From Neurospora crassa OR74A (lineage: Eukaryota > Ascomycota > Sordariomycetes > Sordariales > Sordariaceae): a DNA stretch of 64,000 nucleotides. Position numbers and translations under genes: made by a program. The notes below the pieces were generated by a model. The model was not told where the DNA came from and did not search any database. It saw only the letters and a program-made list of their open reading frames with translations. The DNA is taken from the NCBI RefSeq assembly GCF_000182925.2, contig NC_026501.1, forward strand, positions 7,047,917 to 7,111,916, given 5' to 3'. Shown piece by piece: positions 61,501 through 64,000 of this stretch. Each line of letters begins with the position of its first letter. The stretch's first letter is position 1.

Positions 61501-64000
61501 AATTTTACGAGAAGAAAGTCAGTCTGGCGGTGGACGTTCTGTTACACGACACGAACACAGCTTCATATGCATATTCCGGGGACGGTCTCCGAAAATAGTC
61601 AATGCCGGTGGTCCTGTCGGCTCCCGTTGAACGGATAAACAAAGCGTTCACGGATTACCGATCCTCGTGGTCACGATTTATGGAGCTTATAACCTTAAAC
61701 TTTCTACTTCGGATGGTACTCCAGCAGAAGGCTGGTCTGTTCACGCATGGTTTGGCCTTATTCATGTCTGCCATCGGCCACAACTGCAAGGTCAGTCGGT
61801 GCCCTTGGAAGGTCAAAGTGACGGTAGGCATGATACCTGGCGCTAGCCCATACTACACTGTATTTCGACGTTTGCGTGATCATCTCCGATTAGTACCCAA
61901 ATCACCCCCGCATGCAAATTGGGCTGCCATCTCAAGATCTTGCCGAGTTTTATCCCATCCATGTCCAAACACCTACGTGTGAGAGCCGGTACAATTTTAT
62001 GCGCCAAATGCCAATCATAGGAACTTCATAGCGCCTCATCACAGCTCACCCTAACTGCTTCCGTGACAGAGTCCAGCTCGCTGTGTGGACATGAATCGTG
62101 TGAGGGGACATCTGAGTGAACTTTGCCCGCCCGAGGAAAACAACTTGTATTGGCGACGCTTTCGCGGGGCGTTCTCGGACTTTCTTCCGCTTGATGGTGG
62201 TCTACTGTAAGTTACAAACGGGGACAGGGGCACCGCGGAGAAAATCCTGCTCCATGTCCATCCCCCCCCTGCATGAGTATAATCACAGGCTAGATTATCA
62301 TCATCATTAACCCCATCGACAGGACAAGACGTTAAAGATTTGTTTGTCAGACTCGGCGCAGCACCAACCTATCAGCCACAAGTGACCGGAGTCCATGGCC
62401 TTGTTTTCAGATCCTTCCATGGCCTTCTACCGACGCGTTGCCCTATGTATTCACAAGGGGAACCGCCAATGGACTTTAAGGTATCTTACCATCGATCAGA
62501 CCGATCGGTCGGGAAGCTTTATCGCGACAACGCCGACACGTGGGGCTATATGTAACAGAGGCTTTGCTCCTTACGCACCAAAATTCGTACGTTTTTCCAC
62601 CACTGTCTCACATCAACATCAGTTTCTCCTTACCGCCGATCATAGGTAACATTGCCACCAATTTCCATACTATGTACACTATGTATGTACTACGCGGAGC
62701 ATTCGGGACGAATCCTGAATGTTCTTACGCTTCTTGAATCTTCTGCGGGAAAGCTCGTTAGCTTGATACTTACCTTGCAGAGGGCTCCTCGACACTTTTT
62801 TTTGCGGTGTCAACAGCATCTGATTCTTTATTGCTCACCACGAATAGATTCAAGCTTTGCTGTATGTACCTAGACAAGTGGAGAGAAACGATCAGTTGTT
62901 GTTCTTACCTTGGCCTTGGCCTGGTTTGGGCTAACAGGAGGGTTGAATTCCCTGTTCTCTTCCTTGTCCGCAGACATTGTATTTTACCCCAATGTTCAGC
63001 AATCCTCAGCACGAGCAATTACGATAGGTGAGAGACAGGCAAAGAAGACGCAATTTATCGATAACTGGCGAGTGCCGGGCATCAGGGGAGATACGGTGCG
63101 ATTTTGGAAAGCATTGTGGGCCGAGTTGTGCCAGCAAACACCGAACACATCTTCCTAGCTCGATCTGACATGCACCACGAATATCGACATCGCACATCAA
63201 CATCTCGAGTGCTCGGAAAGACCCGAGCAGTTCACCACTCGCTTTCATTTTACGTCACCACACACGTGTACGTGAGATCTTACCTACAGGCTGTTCAAGC
63301 CCCTGAGGATCTTCTGGGATCCCTGAGAGAGAGACGTGCAAGCTTTCCTGTGGCTTGTTAACGTTCAGCAATAATGAGGCTACTGAAGCCACTATGTCTT
63401 GGCGGGCCCACTGGGAAGCGCGGTGTAGCTTGGGCGAATCACATGGTGGTCCCAACGTCAGTTGTTGTTGAAGTCTGAAACACCTCCTTAACTGTCATCT
63501 GTCGACGATTGTTAACATCAATCGCGCCAAGCACCGGTGTCGGGAGAGGTTGCTCCCGAGACATCGGAGACGAACACCTTTTAAAGCGTCCAGGTGTGGG
63601 TTCAAACGAAACACAGTCCACACACGACGACTGTCGTCTGGTGAGCCTATGTGTGGTAGTCTTTTCTTGGAACCACCTGGCGTCCAATGGGTATGGATAC
63701 CAAACTGGGAAAATTCGGTTACCGCTTCGGGGGTGCGGCCGTCAGAATCTGTCGAGATCTATCCTGTCCCTGCTGCACGGATGACAGATGTGCAGGCCCG
63801 CTCTTGAACCCTGAATCTAAAAATTGACAGCCCTACCTACTTCGGGTTTACGCTCCGGGGATGAGACATATCAGTCCTACCTATCCCGGTCTCAATAGCG
63901 GGCTCAGACTGGACACTGAAGGACTGGACATCGGAGGCCAAGTGGACTGGGTACACCTATAATGAGCTCCGTATTACCTACTTACTACCTCTACTCGAGT
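55600..64000. other. 8.4-kb stretch without a supported gene
   Basis: No frame shows a known domain or convincing exon chain. 55640-57850 is GC-rich, with overlapping open frames on both strands that I read as chance. It has T-runs (55763-55785, 56093-56102) and GTGCAGTGCAGTGCAGTG near 56253. Further T-runs include a 23-base run at about 61351-61373. TAGGTA/ACCTAC words appear at 58600-58930, 59219-59232 and 63830-63995. The stretch could be the long upstream region or leader of a gene beyond the right edge, which is common for Neurospora regulators. Confidence 0.4.

Overview
The window is nuclear DNA of a filamentous ascomycete, most likely Neurospora or a close Sordariales relative. Coding genes carry short (about 55-160 nt) introns with GT(A/G)AGT-type donors and CTAAC/CTGAC-like branch sites. 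Intergenic DNA is long and littered with TAGGTAGGT/ACCTACCTA words. The tRNA-Phe gene has a 16-nt intron, as I recall for N. crassa. From memory and unchecked, the gene order (Rpd3 deacetylase, Rpn11, sugar transporter, GH2 beta-galactosidase, MFS permease) matches N. crassa loci around NCU00809-NCU00824.

Layout. 1-3.2 kb: Rpd3-type histone deacetylase (cut by the window edge) head to head with the proteasome deubiquitinase Rpn11. 3.8-4.8 kb: an unknown proline-rich protein. 5.3-7.2 kb: a secreted AA11 copper monooxygenase. 8.5-10.3 kb: an MFS sugar transporter. 10.3-15.4 kb: no gene seen. 15.4-17.2 kb: a PLC-like phosphodiesterase. 19.8-21.8 kb: a basic, probably nuclear protein of unknown role. 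22.7-22.9 kb: an odd intron-containing tRNA. 24.9-25.1 kb: a small Ser/Gly-rich protein. 26.3-31.4 kb: three housekeeping genes (Vta1, an ER disulfide isomerase ending in HDEL, exosome subunit Rrp41). 34.4-35.3 kb: a secreted Asp f 4-like protein.

37-46.7 kb is the most coherent functional block. A cytosolic LacZ-type (GH2) beta-galactosidase and an MFS lactose-permease-like transporter share a 1.5-kb divergent promoter holding several CreA/CRE-1-type motifs, and an eight-exon Zn2Cys6 transcription factor lies 0.56 kb beyond the permease. The pair resembles the Aspergillus nidulans bgaD-lacpA arrangement; the adjacent regulator suggests a compact galactoside-utilisation module.

46.7-64 kb is gene-poor. 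It holds three intron-containing tRNA genes (Leu, Phe, Lys), a decayed segment of an Mpe1/RBBP6-type gene beside hydrophobic open segments in shifting frames, an extreme T/G homopolymer tract, and one small coiled-coil (SCOC/Slo1-like) gene. The last 8.4 kb shows no gene I can support. I saw no mobile element, CRISPR array, rRNA gene or viral relic that I could defend.
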